35,573 bases of DNA from a virus. Where the stretch lies: the IMG/VR virus record IMGVR_UViG_3300032668_000073, positions 1 to 35,573 of that record, one strand, 5' to 3'. Each line of letters begins with the position of its first letter. Within the stretch, counting starts at the first letter, position 1. Below the pieces are notes generated by a model. The model made no database searches. It worked only from the letters and a program-made list of their open reading frames with translations, and was not told where the DNA came from. Below are positions 17,273-25,575 of the stretch, piece by piece. The position numbers were made by a program, and so were the translations under genes.

Positions 17273-19353
17273 TATGAGTTAGTTTTAGCTATAACATTTA
17301 CTGAAATTGCAGATGGATCATTTAAATCAAGTGTTAATATTCTATTGAAAGTTGATGATACAATAGATGTTGTTGGTGTTGCTTGAACCGCTAATTGGCC
17401 AAATTGATTATCAACAGCAAGTGGATTAAATGAATTTAAAGTAATTATTCCATTAGAGTAATCAATTACACCAATATTAGAATTAAGAATAGTTTTAACG
17501 CCAGCAGAATTAAGATAATACAATCTTAATGTTCCGTAACGACCATTTAATGTTACAGTAGCTGCACCATTTGTTCCTGTTGTATCGTAAGCGGCTGGTG
17601 TAATTGTTGCGGAAGCAAATGTATAATTATTGCCTGAGCTTGTAACGGTAATTGTATTAAGTCTTCCTGTTGTATCAATCGTTGCCGTTGCTGTTGCACC
17701 AGAACCATCACCAACAATAGTTACTGTAGGTGCTGTTTGATAATTGAAACCAGCATTAGTAATTGTAATTGAAGAAACACCAAATGTAGATTGTGGTATT
17801 TCTTCAAGGAAAACGCCATCTATAATTTGAGTTGGATTAATTGGGTTTGTAAACTGCATAGCAGGAGAACTACTTGTTGCAGATGTAAATGTACCTCTAG
17901 CTAATGGTGAGTTATAGTATAAATTATATGATTGAGATGTTGAAAAATTAGGTATAAATTTCTTTTGTAAGAATAGATTATACTCACTTGTAATAATTGA
18001 TGCATCAACGCCTTGTATTGCACTTAATAAATCATATGCATTGAATGTTGAATTGAAAGTGTTTAATGTGCTAGTAGCAAAATTTTGAACACCAGCAATT
18101 ACAGCTGATTGAATTTGTGCAGCTGATAAATTAGTATTTATTGGATTGTAATAAACATTAAGATTCAATTTAATGTATGTGTAATCTGGATCAAGAATGG
18201 TTGGTGTAACAGTTACCACAGAAATTGGATCAATCACTTGAGTAATCAATTGAGATTTTTGTGCAGATGTTAAGTTATAAGCACCTGTTGGTTTTAAAGA
18301 AATAAACACTTGACCATAAACAGGCGGATTATTTTGTTCTCCACCCCATACATTAACGGCATCAAAAGTAATGCCTAAATTATTTTGTTGAATAGCAGTA
18401 ATATAATCATTTTTAGTTACAGCACGATTTTGTGCTGAGTATGATTTAGGTGCTTGAAATTTAATTGATGCAATAGATTCTTTATCTGAACCATTCGTAG
18501 CAGGAATTAAAGGATAAACTGTTACTGTTCCGTAACCATTAATTGTATCTAATAATGTAAAGCTATTTGCACCTGCAGCTGCGGTACCATTTGTTGATAG
18601 GTAAGATACATTAACAATTTGACCACTTGATAAAGCTCGACCTAATACACCATCACCAAAATAGATTTGATAATTTCCTTTTGGTCCTTCTTGTGTAAAA
18701 TAAACTGTAGATTCTCCTGTGAGATTTAAAAAGTCTGTTGTAGGTGAGTAAACAGTTGTGTAAGCATTAGATGATGATTGTTGAACAGTTACTTGTAGTG
18801 TTGATAAATCAATATTTGCGTCAGCAATCTCAAAAGTTGTTGTTGGGTTGCCAACGGTATCTACTGTATATGAATAAGAACCTGTTACTGCTTGTTTGAT
18901 TTCTACATTAGAGAATACAGCAGTATTGCTAGAAACGGTAACAGTTGTTGCGTCTACAGTTAAAAATGTGTAATTTACGCCATCAATTGCATTAGATAAA
19001 AAACGAGTGTATTGTGGTAATGTTAATGTTGAATCTAAAACATTATACACATTCATATTGATAGTAGCAGTAGGTGCTATAGCTGAAGTTGGTGTATAAT
19101 TTAATAATTTTGCTTGAGAAACAACAGAAGACCTTTGAATAGCAGAATCAAGAAACATTTCGTTTCCGACCATATTCAAATAGAAAGCATTATACTGTGT
19201 ATTATATGCTAAAACATCAATCAATGTTCTTAATGCTGAACCGGTATAGTTATAATCTTTTAATACATTTTGACTTTGTAAGAACGCAATAAAATTGGTT
19301 GTTATGTCATTAAAATCAAGTGTTGAAAATTGTATGTTAGTATTAGATGCCAT
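17272..19353 (-). CDS. 6: Baseplate wedge protein gp6
   Basis: 693 residues (T4 gp6: 660). The N-terminus FSTLDFNDITTNFIAFLQSQ, then SALRTLIDVLAYNTQYNAFY, LNMVGNEMFLDSAIQRSSVV and AKLLNYTPTS is the diagnostic gp6 sequence. The central part fits the baseplate-J family (DGVLGRALSSGQIVNVSYL, AVTKNDYITAIQ, VNVWGGE). Residues ~530-605 hold two GxNY...P/ATIT repeats (NAGFNYQTAPTVTIVGDG and SSGNNYTFASATIT) that are absent from T4 gp6. In T4, gp6 dimers form the inner ring that triggers sheath contraction together with gp25 and gp53. Both its start and its stop are 1-nt TAATG overlaps with gp25 and the gp7-like gene. Confidence 0.95.
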   Translation of the reverse strand: MASNTNIQFSTLDFNDITTNFIAFLQSQNVLKDYNYTGSALRTLIDVLAYNTQYNAFYLNMVGNEMFLDSAIQRSSVVSQAKLLNYTPTSAIAPTATINMNVYNVLDSTLTLPQYTRFLSNAIDGVNYTFLTVDATTVTVSSNTAVFSNVEIKQAVTGSYSYTVDTVGNPTTTFEIADANIDLSTLQVTVQQSSSNAYTTVYSPTTDFLNLTGESTVYFTQEGPKGNYQIYFGDGVLGRALSSGQIVNVSYLSTNGTAAAGANSFTLLDTINGYGTVTVYPLIPATNGSDKESIASIKFQAPKSYSAQNRAVTKNDYITAIQQNNLGITFDAVNVWGGEQNNPPVYGQVFISLKPTGAYNLTSAQKSQLITQVIDPISVVTVTPTILDPDYTYIKLNLNVYYNPINTNLSAAQIQSAVIAGVQNFATSTLNTFNSTFNAYDLLSAIQGVDASIITSEYNLFLQKKFIPNFSTSQSYNLYYNSPLARGTFTSATSSSPAMQFTNPINPTQIIDGVFLEEIPQSTFGVSSITITNAGFNYQTAPTVTIVGDGSGATATATIDTTGRLNTITVTSSGNNYTFASATITPAAYDTTGTNGAATVTLNGRYGTLRLYYLNSAGVKTILNSNIGVIDYSNGIITLNSFNPLAVDNQFGQLAVQATPTTSIVSSTFNRILTLDLNDPSAISVNVIAKTNS

Positions 19354-19745
19354 TATCGGTTTCTCGTAAGTAATAGAGTTACATTAGTTGGTTGTGTATT
19401 ATTTCCTATAAAAAATGTAAGTCTAACAGAATAAGAATTGTTATCAGGCATTGCTGAAACAAAGACGCTTTCCAATTGCGCTCTAGGTTCATAGTTGTTT
19501 ATTACATTTTTAATTTCTTCTTCTAAAGCATTTGCAGTTGCAGCTGAGGCATTTTCAAACAACAAAGCATTCATATTTGAACCGACATCAGGTTGAAACG
19601 GTCTTTCATAGAAATTTGTTAATAATAAGCCTCTGACTGAACGAATGACTGCTTGGTCATCATAACTTAAAACAATATCACCCTTACCTGGTTGTTGTTT
19701 AAAAGTTAAATCTATGTCAGAATATATTTTTTGTAAGGTTGCCAT
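19353..19745 (-). CDS. 25: Baseplate wedge protein gp25 (GPW/gp25 family)
   Basis: 130 residues, the usual length (T4: 132). Recognised from DIDLTFKQQPGKGDIVLSYD, AVIRSVRGLLLTNFYERPFQ, PDVGSNMNALLFE and the family hallmark EPRAQLE near residues 90-97. gp25 is the lysozyme-like-fold wedge protein that initiates sheath polymerisation at the rim of the hub and contacts gp6 and gp53. The start follows 33 nt after the gp5 stop, and the stop overlaps the gp6 start (TAATG). No anomalies. Confidence 0.96.
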   Translation of the reverse strand: MATLQKIYSDIDLTFKQQPGKGDIVLSYDDQAVIRSVRGLLLTNFYERPFQPDVGSNMNALLFENASAATANALEEEIKNVINNYEPRAQLESVFVSAMPDNNSYSVRLTFFIGNNTQPTNVTLLLTRNR

Positions 19746-19778
19746 GTGTTATTTATTACACCTATACTGATGTTTTTG

Positions 19779-20729
19779 TTAATTTAAATTGAATCCACCA
19801 GCTGTTATTGTACCAGAAACATTTTGATTGCCGTTTTGGCTTAAATTACCATTTAAATTCATGTTACCATTGACATTAAAACTGCCACCAACATTCAAAT
19901 TCATATTACTACCAACTGTTGTGTTTAAAACGCCACCAACTTGTAAGTTAGCATTTCCATTTACTGTAATATTGCAAACACCTTGTATGTTTACATAATC
20001 GTTACCTGCAATAACTTCATAGTTATTGCCTACAACCCTAGTAACTTTAGAACCATCAGGTCTCATTTCTGTATAAGTGCCTGTTCTATGAGCCAAATGA
20101 ACTCTCTCATGGCCTGGAGTATCATCAAACTCCATTACATGACCAGATTCAGTTTCTTTAACATCATTATAAGGAGGAACTGCATTATAAGATGGTGATG
20201 GTTGTGACCATGTTGAACCATCAGCAGCCGGTATATTAGAAACAACTCCAGCTTGTTCTATGCCTAATACTGTTGTTGTTGCATTTTCATTACGATATAA
20301 ACGACTTGTTGTTGGTTCACCTAAACGATTAGGGAATGTTGTTGGTGCATTTCCAAGATATGATGGTGAAGCTGCAACTTGAGCAGATGTTCTTTGGTCT
20401 GCAAATCCTGTTCCTGGTGTTGCCGATACGGTTGGTATTCCAGGAACTACACCAAAGTAACCTGGAAACTGACCAGACGGACCATCAAAGAATAAACCAA
20501 TAACATAATCACCTTCTTTAGGTGACTTATTGACATTTGATACATTGACAGGAGTAATTGGATGTGCCCAAGGCAAATCAGCCGAAGGAATAAGTTGTAG
20601 ATTTTCTGTATGCCAACCAATAATACGGACTTGGCAACGACCAAGATTTAATGGGTCTTTTCTATTTTCAACAACGCCCATCCACCATACAAACCCATCA
20701 GCGCCTAGAAAGTTATTTTTTGTCAGCAT
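19779..20729 (-). CDS. 5: Baseplate hub / central spike protein gp5, without lysozyme domain
   Basis: 316 residues against 575 in T4. Residues ~10-105 are the gp5 OB-fold (FVWWMGVVENRKDPLNLGRC, VRIIGWHTENL, LPWAHPITPVN, SPKEGDYVIGLFFDGPSGQF). Residues ~195-316 are the spike: GHVMEFDDTPGHERVHLAHR followed by beta-helix repeats (NLQVGG, NTTVGSNMNLNVGG, NVNGNMNLNGN). The muramidase domain that T4 gp5 carries between these parts is absent and replaced by a Pro/Ser/Gly-rich linker, as in many T4-like marine phages. The start overlaps the gp27-like stop (TAATG), consistent with the gp5-gp27 hub complex. A GH24 domain elsewhere in the window (26489-27964) may compensate. Confidence 0.92.
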   Translation of the reverse strand: MLTKNNFLGADGFVWWMGVVENRKDPLNLGRCQVRIIGWHTENLQLIPSADLPWAHPITPVNVSNVNKSPKEGDYVIGLFFDGPSGQFPGYFGVVPGIPTVSATPGTGFADQRTSAQVAASPSYLGNAPTTFPNRLGEPTTSRLYRNENATTTVLGIEQAGVVSNIPAADGSTWSQPSPSYNAVPPYNDVKETESGHVMEFDDTPGHERVHLAHRTGTYTEMRPDGSKVTRVVGNNYEVIAGNDYVNIQGVCNITVNGNANLQVGGVLNTTVGSNMNLNVGGSFNVNGNMNLNGNLSQNGNQNVSGTITAGGFNLN

Positions 20730-22102
20730 TATAATTTACCTTCTATTGTATTTTTCCAAAGTGCAGATGAAGTATCCGGTGAAACATATTGATTTGGAAC
20801 ACTTTCTTTAATAACTTCAACAATCATTTTATAACCATCAACTTTAATAACATGCTTCATAGCAGAAATTAGATATTTACCTGAATAGTATTTGTCTAAT
20901 TCTTTACCTTGTGTTGCTGGGTCCATAGAAACTAAATTAAAATTAATAGTTGAACCAGCTGTTACTGTTGGATCACCATTCATAAACAATTTAACTTTAT
21001 TGTAATTAGATAAAGATAATTGAGATGTTCTTGTTGGTATATAAGTCTCTAAAAAGATGTCATGGCTATATGCACTAGGTTTGTTTCCAATATATGGAAT
21101 GTTTTTTTGGTCTTTATTTGAAGCTGCAAATTTAAGAACAGCTTGAGGTGTTTCGTAAACTTTATCACCTAATCTATTTGTTGCGTCATTGACAATTGAA
21201 TATTTGTTTAATTGTGTTGAATTATTGAAATAGGTTTTATAATTGAAATCAACAATATTCCATCTTTGTAATAATGGGTCTATTGTGATTAATCTATTGG
21301 CAAATATACCTGAATTGACAGCATGAAGTGTATCAAAAGCATCTACAACTTGATATGAATTGACACCATAAAACTTTTGGTCTTGAGTTGCTGTTTTGTT
21401 ATCTAAATTCTTTGGTGCGTATGTATAAGTTCTTTCAGGAACTTGTGTGAAAAGAGTTTGTAATGAAAAGAAATGGAATCCTTGTGAATCTTCAAATAAA
21501 AGCATATCAGAACCATAACTACCAGGAGTAGCTGATTGTGCATATGTAGATACCCAATTAATGGCTTCAAATGGTTTCATGTTTGGAACAATGAAACTAT
21601 AGATGCCTTTAGTTTCTTCTATGTCTACAACTTTATTATTAGGATCAACTTTCAAATAACCAGTAAGTATATCATTTATAATATCTGATATTTTTTTATC
21701 TTTATATGATTTACTAACTTTATATTGTTCTGATAAAATCAATTCATCTGAACAGAAATTTAAAACATATCCTTCTGTTGTTGTATTACCAATAAGTTGT
21801 CTTGATGATATTTTATTAACTCTAAACAACATATCATTTATAAAGTCTGTTGTAGAAGCTTTAGTAAATGAGACACGAATATATTCGTTACCAATTAACT
21901 GTAATTTTTCAATCAAACCTTGGGAATCGGAAATCTGTAAGTAACCAGAAATAGAATTACTAAAGATATCTTCAAAATATCCTAATTCAACGAGAGAATT
22001 TTTTAAATCAAATGTACCACCTGGTGTTAGCAATACAAGAGTTTTGAGGTTATAATCCTGTGCATACGTTACACCAGGTTTAACGATATTAGGATTTGCC
22101 AT
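20729..22102 (-). CDS. Baseplate hub protein, gp27-like
   Basis: 457 residues (T4 gp27: 391). The N-terminal part (LVELGYFEDIFSNSISGYLQ, ISDSQGLIEKLQLIGNEYIR, VSFTKAS) has the layout of the first tube-like barrel of gp27-type hub proteins, and the end (STINFNLVSM, YYSGKYLISAMKHVIKVDG, KMIVEVIKES) matches the second barrel. Position directly upstream of gp5, with overlapping stop/start, is that expected for the protein that seats gp5 in the hub. It follows gp53 after 2 nt. The family call rests on architecture and position; direct identity to T4 gp27 is low. Confidence 0.78.
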   Translation of the reverse strand: MANPNIVKPGVTYAQDYNLKTLVLLTPGGTFDLKNSLVELGYFEDIFSNSISGYLQISDSQGLIEKLQLIGNEYIRVSFTKASTTDFINDMLFRVNKISSRQLIGNTTTEGYVLNFCSDELILSEQYKVSKSYKDKKISDIINDILTGYLKVDPNNKVVDIEETKGIYSFIVPNMKPFEAINWVSTYAQSATPGSYGSDMLLFEDSQGFHFFSLQTLFTQVPERTYTYAPKNLDNKTATQDQKFYGVNSYQVVDAFDTLHAVNSGIFANRLITIDPLLQRWNIVDFNYKTYFNNSTQLNKYSIVNDATNRLGDKVYETPQAVLKFAASNKDQKNIPYIGNKPSAYSHDIFLETYIPTRTSQLSLSNYNKVKLFMNGDPTVTAGSTINFNLVSMDPATQGKELDKYYSGKYLISAMKHVIKVDGYKMIVEVIKESVPNQYVSPDTSSALWKNTIEGKL

Positions 22103-22104
22103 TT

Positions 22105-22740
22105 TTAACTACTCATCAATGATTTAAACTGCTGTTCAAAATCTCCAACGTAAGCAGAATTTATAATATTAATTGTTCTTCTAGCATCATTTTGTTCTGT
22201 TTCCCATTGGTAGATAGTTACTGCCTGTGTTGTTGTCGTATACGTTGCAACAGAACCATCATCAAAGGTAACAGTTTCAGTAGAATATGGAGGTGTTACT
22301 TCATATGTAGCTAAATCTATAACATAATTATTTGATGTTGTAGTTTGACTTGCTGTATCATAAGTGATAATTGTTTCTCTATATTCATATATTGTTGTTG
22401 ATGTATATTCTAAAGATGTCATGCTATTATTTGCAGCTACACTAGCATATTTGTCATTGATATAAACTTCAAACTGTTCATATGTTAATGGCCATTGCCA
22501 TTGTGGATCAAGTATTTGGTTTGCAAATAAAACTAACCAATATCGATAAACATCACCATAATATTTGTCAGCAATAATTTCTGGTGTATCACCATCTTGT
22601 ATATCATATTGATAGAAAAGTGCCGGATTATTTAATAGACTTTGAACAATACTTGCACGAGCCATAAGATTTACTGCGGCTGTGTTATTGCCATATGGAT
22701 CTTTAACAGCAATTAAAGGTAAAGTTCTAAAGTAATACAT
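22105..22740 (-). CDS. 53: Baseplate wedge protein gp53
   Basis: 211 residues (T4: 196). The N-terminal YYFRTLPLI and SIVQSLLNNPALFYQYDIQD, then GDTPEIIADKYYGDVYRYWL and NQILDPQWQWPLTYEQFEVY are the gp53/LysM-like wedge domain (~residues 40-110). The remainder (Thr/Tyr rich, then WETEQNDARRTINIINSAYV) is the typical gp53 end. gp53 clamps the inner baseplate ring onto the hub in T4. The start overlaps the gp48 stop as TAATG. Confidence 0.94.
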   Translation of the reverse strand: MYYFRTLPLIAVKDPYGNNTAAVNLMARASIVQSLLNNPALFYQYDIQDGDTPEIIADKYYGDVYRYWLVLFANQILDPQWQWPLTYEQFEVYINDKYASVAANNSMTSLEYTSTTIYEYRETIITYDTASQTTTSNNYVIDLATYEVTPPYSTETVTFDDGSVATYTTTTQAVTIYQWETEQNDARRTINIINSAYVGDFEQQFKSLMSS

Positions 22741-23822
22741 TATCTAACATCCTTATTATAGATATCACGGTGTATGATGTTCATTTCTTGGAATTGTAAT
22801 GTTAATCTTGTTTGAACAGGAAAACCATCTTGATAGGCTGCGAAACCGTTTGGTGCATAGTCTACAGTAATATTTTTCAATACAGAATCACCAACTTTAT
22901 ATAAATTTAAATTTTCTTCTGGTGAATTAGATGCTAAACCTGGTCCTTGTGAACCTGAAGATTTTATTGATGGGTTTTGCATTATAGATGAAACAATAGA
23001 TGAAGCAGAACCATCTAGATTAATAAATTTAAAACTTAAATTAAAGATAGAAGGCATAACAAAGTATTGACCTTCACCAGCTGCAGCTGCACCTGAAATT
23101 TGTGGTAATGAAGCGTATGTGAATGTGTCAATAATTGATTTCGTCATATCAGCTTCAGCTTGATTCTTTGGCGTGAATATAAACTCTAATTGAAATTCAC
23201 GAAGTCCAATACCTTTATATAATAATTGAAGTTGTGGATTAACTGCATAACCAGCAGCTTTTAATAATACATTGGTTGTATTTTCTGTACCACTAATGAT
23301 ACCGTTAGTTGCAATTTTAGTAGCAGCTTGTGCTACACTTCCAAGACCTTGAATAGCACCCGGCACAAGATTTTTACCACCATTATACATATCATATAGA
23401 CCTTGAACGTTACGACCTATAGCTCCAAGTTCACTTGTCAAACTAAAATCTTCGTAGTTTGATGAATAAGACATATTCAATGTGTCTGGCATGTATAATG
23501 TGATTGTTGCTACAATACCTGTTTTAGGTACGTCTAGAGCTGCAACAACACCTTTTTTCTCAACTTTTTCTTCTTTAGGATTAACTGAAATTTCAGGTTT
23601 TGAATCACTATTCAATGCTGCAACATCTTTTATAGTAAAAACAACACAATGTGCTTTAGTTGGGTTTGACCCAATATCTTGTGGGTACCAGTAGTTTTTA
23701 CTTGTTGCCTTTGGTTGTGTTAATGCTTTAAGCGGACCATTTGCACCTCTTGGTCTAGGTCCAGTTTGAGCTGCTGTTATATTGGCTTGTGCTATAAGTG
23801 GATTATTTGTTGAAGCTGCCAT
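22740..23822 (-). CDS. 48: Baseplate tail-tube cap protein gp48
   Basis: 360 residues (T4: 364). The C-terminal half has the tube-fold signature used by gp48/gp54/gp19 proteins: LREFQLEFIFTPKNQAEADM, FNLSFKFINLDG and VQTRLTLQFQEMNIIHRDIY. The middle (~150-200) is Ala/Gly-rich and helical. gp48 sits on the gp5-gp27 hub and starts the tail tube. It is the first gene of the leftward structural operon; the late promoter at 23851-23858 lies 29 nt upstream. gp54 is a possible alternative within the same fold family, but the length and the IIHRDI ending favour gp48. Confidence 0.85.
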   Translation of the reverse strand: MAASTNNPLIAQANITAAQTGPRPRGANGPLKALTQPKATSKNYWYPQDIGSNPTKAHCVVFTIKDVAALNSDSKPEISVNPKEEKVEKKGVVAALDVPKTGIVATITLYMPDTLNMSYSSNYEDFSLTSELGAIGRNVQGLYDMYNGGKNLVPGAIQGLGSVAQAATKIATNGIISGTENTTNVLLKAAGYAVNPQLQLLYKGIGLREFQLEFIFTPKNQAEADMTKSIIDTFTYASLPQISGAAAAGEGQYFVMPSIFNLSFKFINLDGSASSIVSSIMQNPSIKSSGSQGPGLASNSPEENLNLYKVGDSVLKNITVDYAPNGFAAYQDGFPVQTRLTLQFQEMNIIHRDIYNKDVR

Positions 23823-23850
23823 TACATTCTCTGATTGGATTGATAATATA

Positions 23851-23858
23851 TATTTATA
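23851..23858 (-). promoter_or_regulatory. T4-type late promoter (TATAAATA) for the leftward virion operon
   Basis: The minus strand reads a perfect TATAAATA, 29 nt upstream of the gp48 ATG, which gives a leader of roughly 20 nt. It lies in the 35-nt gap between divergent gp48 and gp4, and its last base pair overlaps the A of the gp4 start codon at 23858. It probably drives gp48 through to the fibre genes. Confidence 0.75.
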
Positions 23859-24295
23859 TGGCTTATTCAGGACTATTCAAACCAAAGAACCCACAAAAAT
23901 ATGTGGGTGACCCAACCAATATTGTCTATCGTTCCTCATGGGAATGTAAGGTAATGTCATGGTTAGATAGAAACCCAAGTATTATATCTTGGGCTTCAGA
24001 AGAGCTTATTATACCTTATAAGTCACCGGTTGACAATAGATTTCATAGATATTTTCCTGATTTTCTTGTTAAGGTTAAATCTAGAGATGGAAAAACTAAA
24101 ACTTTGTTACTTGAAGTTAAACCTAAAAAACAAACTTTACCTCCAGAACCAAGAAAAAGAATGACGAAACAATATGTCAATGAAGTGGTAACATATGGTG
24201 TTAATCAAGCAAAATGGGAAGCCGCTAATGAATTTTGCCTTGACAGAGGTTGGGAGTTTAGAGTCTTGACCGAAAATGATTTAGGAATCAACTAA
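23858..24295 (+). CDS. 4: Head completion protein gp4 (PD-(D/E)XK-like fold)
   Basis: 145 residues from the ATG of MAYSGLF; the longer frame from 23798 lies inside gp48 and is not used. Family features: PQKYVGDPTNIVYRSSWECK, ISWASEELIIPYKSPVDN, HRYFPDFLVKV, LLLEVKPKKQT. The pattern E29...PD68...E86-V-K88 is that of a PD-(D/E)XK nuclease core. T4 gp4 (=50/65) is required to finish DNA-filled heads before tail joining. There is no clear ribosome-binding site, and the start codon touches the opposite-strand late promoter. It is the first gene of the rightward block. Confidence 0.93.
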   Translation: MAYSGLFKPKNPQKYVGDPTNIVYRSSWECKVMSWLDRNPSIISWASEELIIPYKSPVDNRFHRYFPDFLVKVKSRDGKTKTLLLEVKPKKQTLPPEPRKRMTKQYVNEVVTYGVNQAKWEAANEFCLDRGWEFRVLTENDLGIN

Positions 24296-24303
24296 ATAAT
24301 ACA

Positions 24304-24897
24304 ATGGCCTCTAAACTTACTACATTATCAGCTGAAAAATCTGCTACTGAAACAAGGTTGTTATCTAAACAATCTATACAATGGCTAATGAATAAGATTG
24401 CTACGTTAAGAAATCTGTCATCAGTTCCAACGGCAATCAGTAAAGAAAAGTTTAGGCAAACAAACCAATTTAAATTGGGTCGATTATATTTCTTTTCATA
24501 TGACCCAAAAGGCAAAGATGACTTACCATATTATGATAAGTTTCCACTTGTATTGGTATTGGAAAAATACAATGATGGATTTTTAGGTTTAAACTTACAT
24601 TATTTGCCAATTAGATACAGAGTGGCATTTTTAGGCAAACTCTTGGAATTCGCCTCCATGAATGATAAAGACGAAATTACAAGGATTCGTATCACTTATG
24701 ATATTTTGAACGCCACAAAACGCCTAAAAGAGTTTAGGCCATGTCTTAAACAATATTTGTTGAGTAATGTTAAGTCAAAAATACTTGCCGTTGAACCACA
24801 TGAGTGGGAAGTGGCAACATTTTTACCTATTCATCAGTTTAAAAAGGCAAAACCACAAAAAGTGTGGGAAGATTCAATAGAACAAATAAGGAATTAA
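24304..24897 (+). CDS. Conserved T4-like phage protein of unknown function
   Basis: 197 residues. The N-terminal ~45 residues are helical and charged. The core carries LGRLYFFSYDPKGKDDLPYY, KFPLVLVLEKYNDGFLGLNL, HYLPIRYRV and, towards the end, EVATFLPIHQFKKAK...VW. Proteins with the 'YDPK...LPYYD.FPLV......FLG.NLHYLP' signature occur beside gp4 and tail genes in many T4-like marine phages but have no established role. It starts 8 nt after gp4 and ends 3 nt before the tube-fold gene. A virion or head/tail assembly role is likely from context; no enzyme motif is visible. Confidence 0.8.
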   Translation: MASKLTTLSAEKSATETRLLSKQSIQWLMNKIATLRNLSSVPTAISKEKFRQTNQFKLGRLYFFSYDPKGKDDLPYYDKFPLVLVLEKYNDGFLGLNLHYLPIRYRVAFLGKLLEFASMNDKDEITRIRITYDILNATKRLKEFRPCLKQYLLSNVKSKILAVEPHEWEVATFLPIHQFKKAKPQKVWEDSIEQIRN

Positions 24898-24900
24898 TAA

Positions 24901-25536
24901 ATGTCAATGATTGATAATTTTTTAGCCAACTTCACAACCGACTTAGCAAGACCAAGTCGATTTGATGTAACGATTGCTGTGCCACAATTCTTATTGTCAC
25001 AATATCAATTCATGACACAATACTTATCACTTCGTTGTGAGACGGCAGAATTACCAGGTAGAACATTAGGAACAATAGACCAAAAGTTTGGTTCTAATCC
25101 TGTTGAAAGATTTCCTTATCAACCAACATACAATGATTTAACATTAACATTTATTGTTGCTGATGATATGATTGAGAAAGCCTTCTTTGATTCTTGGTTA
25201 GATTTTATTAATCCAACATCTAATTTTAATTTTAAATATAAAGCTGATTATGCTGTACCAATTTTTATTAATCAATATGATGTAACAGACCAACTATCGT
25301 ATCAAGTCGAATGTATTGATGCATACCCTATTGCTATTAACCAATTAGATTTAGATTGGTCATCGGATGGACACCATAAATTGACTGTAGTTTTTGCGTA
25401 TACTTATTACAATAGTTACCCACAACAAACAGCAATTTCATTCCCACCAACAACAGCAATAGGTAACATTTCGCAATTACAGGGTGCGCCGTTCCCACCT
25501 CCACCTACACCAGGTGGTACTAATTTCGGCTTATAA
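24901..25536 (+). CDS. Tail-tube-fold protein (T4 gp19 family; gp54-like role)
   Basis: 211 residues. FLANFTTDLARPSRFDVTIA, then LSLRCETAELPGRTLGTIDQ, ERFPYQPTYNDLTLTFIVAD, FINPTSNFNFKYKADY and AYPIAINQLDLDWSSDGHHK fit the gp19/Phage_T4_gp19 tube family. The last ~30 residues are a Pro/Gly-rich tail (APFPPPPTPGG). AAGGA precedes the ATG at a good distance. The main tube protein normally sits next to the sheath gene, which is not in this window, so this copy is more likely the baseplate tube initiator (gp54-type) than the major tube protein. That choice is an inference. Confidence 0.8.
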   Translation: MSMIDNFLANFTTDLARPSRFDVTIAVPQFLLSQYQFMTQYLSLRCETAELPGRTLGTIDQKFGSNPVERFPYQPTYNDLTLTFIVADDMIEKAFFDSWLDFINPTSNFNFKYKADYAVPIFINQYDVTDQLSYQVECIDAYPIAINQLDLDWSSDGHHKLTVVFAYTYYNSYPQQTAISFPPTTAIGNISQLQGAPFPPPPTPGGTNFGL

Positions 25537-25539
25537 ATT
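25532..25539 (+). promoter_or_regulatory. Probable late promoter, one mismatch (TATAAATT)
   Basis: TATAAATT matches 7 of 8 bases of the T4 late consensus and overlaps the stop of the tube-fold gene. It lies 36 nt upstream of the gp26 ATG, which has its own strong ribosome-binding site (GAGGAG). It could give gp26 and the tape-measure-like genes an independent late start. Confidence 0.45.
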
Positions 25540-25575
25540 ATTAACTAATTATTTTTATCTTGAGGAGATATTATT

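Noticed and set aside
19745-19760. AATAAATA upstream of gp25 as a late promoter
   Set aside because: It is only about 7 nt from the ATG, too close for transcription to start and include the start codon with a leader, and it has a mismatch.
23798-23857. Longer N-terminus for gp4 starting at 23798
   Set aside because: It adds 20 residues that overlap the first codons of gp48 and do not fit the family, whose members begin MAY.G....KNP.KY. The ATG at 23858 is used instead.
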